A DNA stretch of 64,000 nucleotides from Enchytraeus crypticus (Eukaryota > Annelida > Clitellata > Enchytraeida > Enchytraeidae), in the NCBI GenBank assembly GCA_905160935.1, contig CAJHZI010000495.1:1202501-1266500 (forward strand). The letters run 5' to 3'. Position 1 is the first letter of the stretch. Each line of letters starts with the position of its first letter. Made by a program: the position numbers and the translations under genes. The notes under the pieces are model-generated. The model did no database searches. It was not told the origin of the DNA and saw only the letters and a list, made by a program, of their open reading frames with translations. Below, one piece after another: positions 47,501-60,764 of this stretch.

Positions 47501-50500
47501 GTGGAATTATGTGTGTACGGGGTACTGTATGTGTGGAATTATGTGCGCACAGAGTACTGTATATGTGGAATTGTGTGCACAGAGTACTGTATATGTGGAA
47601 TTATGTGTGTACGGAGTACTGTATGTGTGGAATTATGTGTGCACAGAGTACTGTATGTGTTAAATTATGTGCGCACAGAGTACTGTATATGTGGAATTAT
47701 GTGTGTACGGAGTACTGTATGTGTGAAATTATGTGCGCACAGAGTACTGTATATGTGGAATTGTGTGCACAGAGTACTGTATATGTGGAATTATGTGCGC
47801 ACGGATTACTGTATGTGTGGAATTATGTGCGCACAGAGTACTGTATATGTGGAATTGTGTGCACAGAGTACTGTATATGTGGAATTATGTGTGTACGGAG
47901 TACTGTATGTGTGAAATTATGTGCGCACAGAGTACTGTATATGTGGAATTGTGTGCACAGAGTACTGTATATGTAGAATTATGTGCGCACGGATTACTGT
48001 ATGTGTGAATTATGTGCGCACAGATTACTGTATGTGTGGAATTATGTGCGCACAGGTTACATGGAGAGAATGCGGCAAGTCTTGCGAGAGGTGAGCTGAG
48101 TAAGTGCATCATACCATGCACTCCCCTAGGCTGTCTGGAGCTCATCAAGAAAACTGGTTGGTCCGTTATGTGCTCTCTGTGCGGCTTTAAGTAATTTCTA
48201 AGCAAAATTTGATGATAATTCAGAACTGATACATCATTAATAGATTTTCACTTTTGATTCTATGTTAGTATCTTAATATATAGAATAAATTATTTGATTG
48301 TTAATAGATTGCCAAAGAATGTTATGATTTTGTGTTGATGATAAAGAGAATGAGAGACAACAGCATATATGTTACAGTCATATCATTCTTCCATTCTTTT
48401 AACTTGACTATGTAATTAAAGCTTTTAAATATCTCCAATGTAGTTGCAAATGTCATTCAACGTCATTCTTGTTTTTTTTCTGTTTCATTAAGTGTCTTTT
48501 CTGTTTTATTAAGTGTCTTTTCTGTTTCATTAAGTGTTGAGGTATAATTGATCTTAAATATCTCTAATGAGTAATATATCTCTGGAAGGTGTGAAGGTGG
48601 AGGGTAAGCGTGCAGTCGTTGTTGGACGCAGCAGGATTGTTGGCTCTCCGATGGCAAACCTGCTCACGTGGAACCACGCTACTGTTACCATCTGCCACTC
48701 CAAAACTGTTGATCTTCCTTCAGTGGTAACTTTGTAGTTTTTCAGTTTTACTTTTAAAATTTGGTTTACGGGTTGAGAATGTTACCTATATACTTGTTAC
48801 TTAGTTTTTAGTTATTTATTAGACACAACAAAAGGGGTTTGTAGACATTTGAGAATCACCATAATAATACGTTTGCAGAACAATTGTGAACAATATCTAC
48901 CGACAATTCTTTGCGTCAGAACTAAATATTTACTAAATGGCGAGAACAATTAAGGAACAATGTAAAGAAGTGAATCAAAATAAAAGAGATATTAGAAGTA
49001 TATTATGTTCAGTGTTTACAATATGCTCTAAATTGATCGTTCAGTCTGATTTACCTGCGTACCAGGTCCTAGTAATTATGCCAGGTCAATCTAATTTATG
49101 TCAAACTCTGAAGATAGTTATAATTAATATCATCATCATATTCTTCCTTATATAATTAATTAATATAAATTAGTGATATTTAGTTCAGGATCTACTTGCT
49201 TTGAAGAATCTTTCTGCTCAACGGGCTGATGGTATGGCCAAGACCATTGTTATATAAAATGTTACCGTTAAAGCTTTGCATAGTTGTTGTGGTTGTTGGT
49301 AGTTCTGAGATGGTTAATATACTAATGTTGCGCATTGTTGTAGGTTAGAGAAGCAGAGATACTGGTTGTGGCTATTGGTAGACCTGAGATGGTTAAAGGT
49401 GATTGGGTCAGAAAGGGCGCTATTGTCATCGACTGTGGCATCAACTCCATTGACGGTAGTGTCTTCTTTTACTGTTTTTGTTCATGTTTAAATATTCTTT
49501 TTTGTAATTGATGCAGATGGTCAAAGCCATCGCTCAGTAGGAAGTCACGCCATCTTTTTATTGGCCGGGTTGGTTAGTGCATTGATATCAACCAATGATA
49601 GCAAATCTGGAACTCTTCTTGCTCTTCGCTTTCAAACTTCTTTGGCATGCATAAACATATCTTTCAATCTTCCACGGTAGATATACTCTATCTAGATCAT
49701 CTTTTGATCACTGGACTGGTATTGCTTAGTGAGAATTAGGAAACATAGGACCTTAATTCTCTTCATCATACGTCTATTGCAGATTGTTTTGGATGAATTT
49801 GTCAGGAATGATGTGTGCTGTAGGGCCGTCCCTGACATCATTTTTTGATGAGGATATGGACGTTAAGCTTTTGTTAAAATTATTAAATATTCCTCGTAGT
49901 GTTGGTGAGTGCTAACTGTTCATACTCATATTGACACCTGATGCAGAACTAATAGATGCCATATCTTGTTGGTATGACTTGAGCTGCAGTGAGACGTGGA
50001 TTGGATTTGTATTCTTGCTGTGTATTAATATACACAGCAATAGTACAAATTCAATACCATCCAAACCAATACAAATCCAATACTATCCAATACTGTATGC
50101 AAGCAGAGGTCAGGAGAATCGTCGTTCTATCTTCATCGCGAACTTGACACACTCGTTTATTGATTACATGATTTATTTGTTAGTCAATTTATAGATTGAT
50201 TGATTTATTAATTAATTGAATGTAAAATTACGCTCAGACGCTACGAAGAAGTCCGGTAAGAGGCTGGTGGGGGATGTGGACTATGAGGCAGCCAAGTCCA
50301 GAGCCTCCTGGATCACTCCGGTACCAGGAGGAGTGGGACCCATGACTGTGGCCATGCTCATGAAAAACACCTTCACCTGCTACAAGGCTGCCATGACCAA
50401 GCAGGTTTGTTGAAACACAAAATGCCACGGAGTACAAGAATTTTGTGTAGTACAAGAGACACCTAATATTTGATTATAATCTATTTCTTAGACATATATT

Positions 50501-53500
50501 TAGTCTACAAATATGTTTCAGATTTTAAACTCTGCTGATAAATTTTGTTATAATGTACTAAATAAAGATATCTGATAGGTATTTTATTTCTCGCATAGCT
50601 GTTCCTGATAGGCGTCACTTGTTTATAGTGCCGTATTGAAGAATATGGTTTGCTAATTCTAGAAATTTTATTTATTCGCTGTATATGATGCTATACATAT
50701 GCGATATTATGCAACTAAATAGTCCACGTTCTTCAAAATAGCTGGTACCATATAGATGCTTGTAAATGTTTTTTTGCTGCTCTGATTTAAAATAAATTTG
50801 TTATTAGTGAATTTGCGTGTTTTTTCACTATTTTGTTCTCTGTGTTTTATGTTAACAAAAATTAGAATATGCCCTGTTTAGACAAAATGACGTTTTTGTG
50901 CTCCTTACAAAGTTTTAATGTGCTTGTACGTTCTGCCATTTTAAAAGAAAACACCTTGATTTACTAATATATATTTGTATAATATCTGTATACTTTATGT
51001 TTATCTTTATCTTGTCTTTTATGGTTTATTTTGTATGGTGTGTGCAGTTGTTAAGTAAAATATTGTAATTTTGGCAGAATGCTGCTTGGAAGCTGAACTA
51101 CCTGAAATTGAAGCCTCTGCAACCAGTACCGAGGTAATCTCATTATATACTAAAAGTTTCCGAGAATTAATCAACACTCGTCGATGAGAGCCTTGCAGAC
51201 TACTTAAACTTTTATGCCTGAATGCTATTGCATGTATGCTAAAGAAAATAGGACTTTTAGATTTTCTTTAGGCCAAAGCTGGACGTAATGTCTATCTATC
51301 TCTCTTTGGGATGTCTTTGTGATATCTTAGTTCTTCTGTCAAAGGCTCAACTGTACTGTAAGCTTCACTGGAAAAAAACCTGGAATGTTCCAACTGTTTT
51401 TCCTATGTTTCAACAACAACAACAACAATTGGAATTCTTCTGTCATCAATGACGACATCGAGCACTATTAAAATGACAGCTATGTTGGCGAGCAAATGTT
51501 TCACTTTCACCTTTTTATACTGTCTTAACGTTATGTTACTTTGAACTATCAATTCTTAGCGTTACGCTTGTGGTATTTGTTCAGCCTTATTTTTTTGTTG
51601 TTGCACTTTGAAACATCAATTCTTAACGTTGCGCTTGTAGTTTGTGGTCAGCTTTATCTTGTTGTTGTTGCACTATCAATTCTTAACGTTACGCTTGTGG
51701 TTTGTGGTCAGCTTTATCTTGTTGTTGTTGTTGCACTTTCAATTCTTAACGTTATGCTTGTGGTTTGCGGTCAGCTTTATCTTGTTGTTGTTGTTGCACT
51801 ATCAATTCTTAATGTTATGCTTGTGCTTTGTGGTCAGCTTTATCTTGTTGTTGTTGTTGCACTATCAATTCTTAACGTTATGCTTGTGCTTTGTGGTCAG
51901 CTTTATCTTGTTTTCATGTTGTTGCACTATCAATTCTTAACATTACTGGTGATTTGTGGTCAGCTTTGTTGTTGTTGCTCTATAGCGACATAGAAGTGGC
52001 GAGGAGTCAGCAGCCCAAGGACGTGGCGGACCTGGCCGAGGAGATAGGTCTCCTGCCCCACGAGGTAGAGCTGTACGGCAACAGGAAGGCCAAAGTCTCC
52101 CTAAGCGTCCTCGATAGACTCAGGAATAGAGTCAACGGCAACTACATCTGTGTCACTGGGTGAGTGATAAAGCTAAGGTTAACAGTCAGTTTCCTCTCTC
52201 GAAAGCGATGTCAGTGACGGGAGAGCCCAGGATTTGAACCCCACACATACTGATCCGCGGTCGAGTATCGTACCGACTTCGCCACTGACTCCAGCCAAAT
52301 GCAGGTCTAGCAATTAATAATGCGTAAAAATGTAGGCTGACGTCAGCCTTCTCGGATAGATTTGAGTAATGAAACGTTGCATAAAAATAATTACGCTAGA
52401 CGATAGAGGTTAATTGGAAACAAATATATTGAGCTTTGAACTGTGCTTAGAGATCATTGTCATATCACAATAGAGCTTTTGTAGTGATGAGAGTGGCGCT
52501 GGATTTTAAAAGGTTCAGACTCGTCACTTTTTTATAGAATGTCTCAATAGCGCAGTGGTTAACGTCATGAACTTTAAATGACAGATCGTGAGGTGAATTG
52601 AACTCTCGCGGGTTTGATTCCCGGTTCCCGGCCGCGTTGATCTGAGATTAAAGTCTCTGACATTCACAGGACTGGTTATACGGAAAATGAACTAAATTGC
52701 CTAACGGTATAAACAGGTGGTGTTAAAAGTGATAGAAATCAACATAGTACATAACGTTTTCACTATAATGTGTGTTTACTTTTCTTTTATTACTTTTTTA
52801 ATTTACTTTTTTATTACTTTTACTCATATTCCGCTTATAGGCCCGTCTCATGAACTTCTATAGTCCATGCTTGAAATAAATTCAGCAATGTTTGATGTAG
52901 ACAGTAGCATATCTGCTCAAGTAATACTGTAAGGGCACCGTTGTGGTTTAACGGTATCGGTAAGTACATCCTGCACATAAATAACATTGTCCAGCTTGCG
53001 ATGTTCATATATTTATTACTCTTTTTAAATATAGTACAAAATCTACTGATTTATTTAGTACAAAATCTACTTATAATATCAATTTAGTAAAAATCTACTT
53101 ATTGATGTAGAAAAAATCTACTTACTGATTTTGTAAAATATATACTTATTGATGTTGTTAAAAATCTACTTGTTGATTTAAAGAAATCTACTTATTGATT
53201 TAGTTCAAAATCTACTTATTGATTGCTCGAGATGATTTTTCTTTTTTTCAAATCACTTATCATATTGATGATTGCATTAATTGACTGATTATTTTGTATC
53301 TGATAAGAATTACTCCAACTCCTCTTGGAGAAGGAAAGAGCACCACAACTATTGGACTGTGTCAAGCCATTGGAGCTCATCTGAAGAAAGCCTGCTTTGC
53401 GTGTGTAAGACAGCCATCCCAGGGACCTACCTTTGGAATTAAAGGTATTTCCATCAGATAGCTGATGCAGTTTTGTTGTTGCGTTCTAAATATCTCTTCT

Positions 53501-56500
53501 TACAGACATGTAATATAGTAATATTAAGTTAAATTTTTGTAATTATCTGTTCGAATTTTGTGTCAAAAATGTTTACATTAGATCTGTGAAATCTAGAGAG
53601 TAAAGTTTAATGTCTGATTCCCTACCACAAGTCTTAGAAGTCACCTGGCGGGTTTTCAGACCCATTGTCTCTGACTTATCAGGCAAGCATTCTCTAACTC
53701 GGCCGTTTTGATAAACATCCATACCATTTTGATAAACACCTTTAAGGATTATCTGTGTTCATTATTTCTGTGTTTTCGTAATTAATTTAACTTATTTATT
53801 CACCTAATATTCAAAAGATGAATTAATTTAACATATTTATTCACCTAATATTCACAAGATGAATTAATTTAACTTATTTATTCTCCTGATATTCACTAGG
53901 TGAATTGGTGAATTAGTTTAATTTACTTATTCACCCAATAATCATCATCTGAACTGGTTTAACTTATTAATCTAATATTCGGCAGGCGGCGCCGCTGGTG
54001 GCGGCTACTCTCAGGTTATTCCTATGGAGGAGTTCAACCTCCACCTCACCGGGGACTTCCACGCCATCACCGCTGCCAACAACCTCGTCGCCGCCCAGAT
54101 AGACGCCCGGAGGTTCCACGAGGCCACCCAGTCCGACAAGGCTCTCTACGACCGGCTCGTGCCGGCTAAGAGAGGCGTCCGCCAGTTCTGCGACATTCAG
54201 ATCAGACGACTGGAGGTCGGTTGTTTTGATTTGTGTCAATTTTGTCTGATTTCTTTTTTGAAATTATTGGATTGTACAGTTTTATTTCAATAAAGCTTAA
54301 TAATCAGTTGTAACGATGTTTGGTTTTCAACTAGATAGGACGCCCTGCTTCCTATTGGATGGCCTAGTTTTTATTCAATTTCTTATGCACATTGATTTTT
54401 GTACTAACAGGACGTATTGCACTTATTACTTAGATTCTGGTAATGCTTATCTAAATTTTTTTGTCACACGTTCATTGATGTGATTACTCTGCGAAATTTT
54501 GTGAAAATAAAACGTATTTCTCGCTCTCAATCTCTCTAAAGATATTTTTTGGGTATCCTTTCAAAATATACATCAAATAGTTTTCAACCTCGAGGGCCTA
54601 TATGCTAGAACATTTAGGCCTAAGGGTAAATATGATTTTAAGAATTTAGCTTCAAGTACTATGATTTAATTTCGGCAATTATATGCACTTAAGTAAATCT
54701 AAAGTGGAAAATACCAAACTTTGCAGAAGTTAAATTAAATATTAAGAAAATTATTATTGTTAGAATTAGCAGTTAGTGAAATACTTCCTTAAAAGAGACA
54801 CATCTCGTCAGCTATCGGTATTGTGTAGTGTACTACCACATGTACTTGTCTAGTATTATTGAACGAATCCTTTTAATTATTCATTAATGCTACTTTGTAA
54901 TAATAATAATAACACACATTATAGTGAAATGATCAACTACGTTGATATCTATCACTTTTAATACCACATGTTAAATCCGATAGGAAATTTTGTCCATTTT
55001 CCTTGTAACCAGTCCAGTGAATGCCCGAGATTTTACTCTCAGATCAGCGAGGCTGGGATTCGAACCCATGAGGGTTCAATTCACCTCAGGATCTGTCATT
55101 TAAAACTTCATGACGTTATCTACACCTCTAACCATTGTGCTATTGAGGCATTTTTATGTCTGAATGTACTGCTTTTAGTATACTGGGCTACTTTGTTTTA
55201 GTGTTTATGATTTCGTATTAGTATTGCAAGTATGTCTGTGATTGGGTGTAGCCTTTTTTCATAAAGAAAGACGTTTTTATTGGTATTAAGAGTAGTAAAA
55301 GTTTAACTTCTGTTTCCTCAACTAGTTAAGTTATTGGGAATGAAATACAGCAATTTATCATAAATCTTCTCACAGTTGTTGCCTATTTTATCGTTTTATT
55401 TCAGAAACTTGGCATCACTGAGAGAGACCCCGTGAAATTGACGCCTGAGGAGATGAAGAGATTTGCTCGACTCAACATCGACAGCAACTCTATCACCTGG
55501 CAGAGAGGTATCATGCAGCTGTTGTTGTTGTTGTTGTTGCTTGCTGATAAAGAGGTATCGTGCAGCTGCTGTAGCTGTTGCTGTTGTTCATCATGCTTTG
55601 CTTGTTAGCATAGATGTTTTTGAAGATTTTGATAAAATATTATTTTGTTATTGCTTATGCTATCTATAGTATCAGTAACATCATGGCACATGGTACTGTT
55701 TTCCAAAAGCTTATTCTTTTGTTAAATTTGCTTGACGTTTTAAAAAATTAATTTAAATTAATATTCAGGGACTTAAAATTGATAGTACTGTTCTTTTATT
55801 TGTAGTGGTGTTTGATGTGTTTGTGAGTTAGTTATGGACACGAACGATCGTTTTCTACGCAAGATAACCATTGGACAGGCAGATACAGAAAAAGGTCACG
55901 AGAGGCAGGTAGTAGCACCTTCTGTTTATTCTTCTCTACTCTACTGGGCTTTTCAGCCAGTGGCGACGTGTGTAAGATATTCAACTGATCAGTATGTGCC
56001 GGTTCAAATACTGGGCTCGCCCGTGACTGACATCGGCTTCGAGTGAGGAAACTGACGTTAACATTAACATTTTTGACTCTATAACTAACTCTTCCACTTA
56101 AACCTCGAAAATGGTTAACCTATCAGTTTATTTTGCTTGATTACCTTTTTTCTTTATTTGGAAGTATTCTTGCATATGCAATCAGAATTATTTAAAAACG
56201 ACGTCATATTTTCTAATATTAAAATACTACAGATTCGATTACTTTACTTTATCTTCGTGTATTAGGGACCTGTTTGCGAGCGACTGCTTGTGAGTGTTTG
56301 CTAAGATCTGATGCGAATATATTTTGATGCTGATTGTCTAGGATACTTCTGTCATTATCACTTGAAATCATTGAGAGTTTCCTTCATTTCTGAGAGGAGA
56401 ATTTGATTGGATTGATTGATTGATTTGTATGTATTGAACTTGATTGCATTGATTGATTGATTTGTATATATTGAACTTGATTGCATTGATTGATTGATTC

Positions 56501-59500
56501 GCAAATATTGAACCTGACTGCATTGATTTCCTGATTCCTACTTATTGAACTTGACTGCATTGACTGATTGATTCGTTTGTATTGAGCCTGACTGCTTTGA
56601 TTGATTGATTGCTATGTATTGAACCTGACCGCATTGATTGATTGCTTTGTATTGAATTTGACCGCATTGATTGATTGATTGCTATATATTGAACATAACC
56701 GCATTGTTGATTGCTATGTATTGAACCTGACTGCATTGATTGATTGATTGCTATGTATTGAACCTGACTGCAGTGTAACTTTGACATCACGGCTGCCAGT
56801 GAGATCATGGCTATTGTAGCTCTCTCCTCAGACCTGGCTGACATGAAGACGAGACTAGGTAGAATGGTTGTAGCGTATAGCTCTGAGGCTGAGCCCGTCA
56901 CTGCTGATGATCTCGTATGTAGCCTTTATGTCTTACTGCATATCTTTCTTTCTACTGTTCTCTCAATTCTCTCATATATAGCTCTCTGTGCTATACTGTA
57001 GATCTCTTTTTACTGTTCTGTCAATCCTCTCGTATGTAACCTCACTTCTATACTGTAGATCTCTTTCTACTGAACTGTCAATTCTCTCTTATATAACCTC
57101 TCTGCTATACTGTAGATCTCTTTCTACTGTTTACTGTTCTGTCAAGTGGCAGGTTCAAGGTACTTAATTCCTCTCAAAGCCTGAAGAAACACTCTACAAA
57201 GAATGTCTCACGGTCTACCTTCGTTCTCCCTAAGAAACATTATAAAAGCTCTATCTTATTCATCCATATCATAACCCTAGTTGAGCGCTTAGCTGCAAGA
57301 AGTATTTTAACAAGCAGGGTTGAGCCGATAGCATGTTGGCAAGTGGACTGAACATTAGTAGATGCATGGTTCAAATTCAGTGCTCTACCCGTCACTGACT
57401 AGCTTGTGAGTCTTAATTTGTTTAAATTTTTTTTGTTTAAATTTTGTGAGTTTTTGAATGTCTTAATAGCGTAGGGGTAACGTCATGAAGTTTTAAATGA
57501 TAGATCCTGAGGTGAATTGAACCTTCGTGGGTTCGAATCCCAGCCGCGCTGATCGGAGAGTAAAATCTCGGACGTTCACTGGACTGGTTACACGAAAAAT
57601 GGAATAAATTGCCTAACGGTTTAAATATGTGGTATTAAAAAGTGATAGATATCAACATAGTTTATCATTTCACTATAATGCGTGTTTTTTTGAGACCTGC
57701 AACTGGTTGTGTTCTGTCCTTCAAGTCTGGAAGTGTTAATTGGAAGATATGCAGATGGTAGGCAGTCCAAATTAGCAGTTATTGCACCAGTCATTAATCA
57801 CTCCTATTAGTATAACTTGATAAAAGTGGTGTATGACTATTTATGAACGCTGCCTGATGTAGAGTTATTAATGTTTTCAGGGAATCACTGGAGCTCTGAT
57901 TGTTCTCCTGAAGGACGTCATAAAGCCTAATCTAATGCAGACCATGGAGGTCAGTGACTGTTTGCATATTCTTTCCTATTTCAATCAGTCAATCGTCAGG
58001 CGCTTTTATGAGGCGCATGCTTAACGCTGTCTCAGAAGCAATTTTAATCAACTGAGCTTTGAAGTAGCTCAGCTGTAATTCTGCAAGTATCGATGTCTGT
58101 ATAATTTACACACATTTATATTAGTATATGCTATCCAATTTATGTTAGTTAACTATTTAATTTAGCTAAGTAGTGTTTGACTGAATTAAACAAAACTTAA
58201 CGCTGTAAGTCATCGTCATCATCTTTCCTTGAATCCCAGTTTAACTAGGATCAGGATATGAATAGACCTCCGTTCCTTTTCATTCTTCTTAGAAAATTTT
58301 ATATCAATTTCTGCAGTGTAGGCGCTCATCAACCGGATTCTCTTTCTGATGTTAGTTTGGATCCTAGAGCTTTGTTGCCTTTTTTATGACACGTGTAGAC
58401 TGTGGTTGGTCTATTCTTCAGCAGCTTGGACATAACACGCGTAGCAATAAAAGTGGGTTAAGTAAAAACTAAAAATGTAGAAGAAAAAAATATCAATAAT
58501 ACAAAATAGTATAAACTGTATAAGTAAGAAATATAAATAATAATAATTCAAAATAAATTGGACAATTATTGCTGAGATGAGTTGCCTATGGAGTAACTTT
58601 GTAAAGTATGAAAATTTACACTTTTCTCTTATCAAAATTACTTTCAATAATTTGTTAAAAGTGAAATTGCACTATATTGTAGAACTTCTGATTGACCCAT
58701 TCATTGAATTTTGTTGTATTTTGATAATTGTATCAGGGTACCCCTGTCTTTGTGCATGCTGGGCCATTCGCTAATATTGCTCACGGTAACTCATCCATTG
58801 TAGCTGACAAGATTGCTCTGAAGTTGGTCGGGAAAGAAGGCTTCGTGGGTTAGTAGTTGCACGTATATACTAAATATCTCTCTCTTCTCTCTTAATGCAC
58901 TGCCTACTGGCAGGTCCATGGTATATAATGCCTCCACTCTTCTCTGTCTTCCACTTTCCTCTTCATTTCCACATATTCGTGTGTCTTTAAATCATCTAAC
59001 ATACCTAATATCGCCCTGCCCATGCCTCTTTTCACTTCTGTTTACTAGATATACAGATTGATAAATACGTCATAACACCACTGAATAATAGTTTGCATAA
59101 CTTTTGTACCTGACATCTGTTTGTCTTGTAAATGTCTATGACACTTCCTGGTCTAGTTCTAGCTACTCATTTTCTCTCAATTTCGTCAATAAAAATGCTG
59201 TAGAAGTGGAGTCATTGTAGTGAAAGAGAGAAGGGAAGGGGGAGGAGCAAGAAGGTGGAAGGAAGGAGGGAGGGAGGCAATGATGAAAGGAATCACCTAC
59301 ATGTTGATGAAATGAGAAATATACTATAAAAGTATAATGTATAATCTATAGAGTAAAAGTATAAGTATACAATAGAAGTATATAAGTGAAAGCTTTAAGT
59401 GATAGATATCATCATGAATGATAATGTCACTATTCAGTATAATATAAATGTCTAATCTTATACTTATTGCAATTATTATTCAAATTAATCTCCTATTATT

Positions 59501-60729
59501 AATTATATTCCCCAAACCGGTTTTCAAGTGAAAAGTAGAAACTATTTGGCATATTTACTTTTGGTAGAAGTTCAGTCGACTAACTATTATGATATACTAA
59601 CAACTATAATAACTGTTATGATAGTCGTATGACTGTGATAATTGAAGATTGATTGATTAATTGATCACATGATTAATTGCTTGATTGATTGATTGACTGA
59701 TTGATTGAATAATGATTGTTTGATTGATTGACTAATTAATTGTTTGAATGATTGGTTGATTGACTGATTGATTGATTAATTAATTGATTGGTTAATTGAT
59801 TGTTTGATTGACTGACTGATTGATTGATTAATCGATTGATTTACTGATTGATTGATGGTGTGGGCTACAGTAACGGAAGCAGGGTTCGGAGCAGACATTG
59901 GTATGGAGAAGTTCTTCAACATAAAGTGTCGTAACTCGGGGCTGCTGCCTAGTGCCGTGGTCCTCGTCGCCACTATCAGGGCCCTCAAGATGCACGGGGG
60001 TGGACCCACGGTCGTGGCGGGGACCCCGTTACCTGCTGCCTACACCGCCGAGGTTAAATCAATCCATCAATAAGAATTTAACGTCCGGTTCCTGGTCATA
60101 AGGCAATGTCAGGGACGTCTCTTGCAGACTCTACACAAACTGGCGCCAAAGCACCTATATTTGACGACTGAGTACACAGAGACCACAAGAGAAAAAAAGC
60201 CGTTGCAAATTTTCTATCTAGGCTTTTGCGTACTCTTTTATATAGTATGTAAAAGCTTCGCTTTGGCTGAGCCGGTGGTTTGTTGGCAGGTTGTTTGACA
60301 GCTGATCAGTAGGTGCACGGTTCAAATCTAGTGCTGTCCCCGTCACTGACGTGCTATTCGAACAGGAAACTGACGTTATAAACTTGGCCTTAGTCTTGGT
60401 CATATTTAATGCCAGTTTGACTTTCGTGAGTTCACAACGTAAATGACGAGCCATACACTTGGTGCAGGTTCTGTTGATCATTACAAATTTGACATGTGAA
60501 ATTTAAATTGACGAAAACAGTAGCGTATAGCTCGAAACCTCTCTTCTGTTCAGTTTGGCTTCAAATTTGTATGATGTATGATGATTCCTGTAATTTCTGT
60601 AACTTAGGACTGATTATCTGGATTTTGGAATTTGCACTGTTTTGGACCATCTATTTGCTCGCCGGCTTGATTTTGTCTCAATAGTGCTCGATGTTGTCAT
60701 TGATGACAGTAGCACTCTAATTGTTGTTA

Positions 60730-60764
<35 letters not shown>

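Noticed and set aside
47217..48008. Cys-rich repeat proteins of about 150-170 residues
   Set aside because: They are stop-free frames of the 30/32-bp intronic minisatellite, between MTHFD1 exons 5 and 6.
49931..50194. Open frame before MTHFD1 exon 9
   Set aside because: No family resemblance, and it lies within an intron whose flanking exons join in phase without it.
51541..51993. Leu/Val-rich frame resembling a multi-pass membrane protein
   Set aside because: Encoded by the 63-bp minisatellite in MTHFD1 intron 10; hydrophobicity comes from GTT triplets.
53967..54239. Minus-strand frame antisense to MTHFD1 exon 13
   Set aside because: A shadow of a GC-rich coding exon; the sense strand carries clear synthetase signatures.
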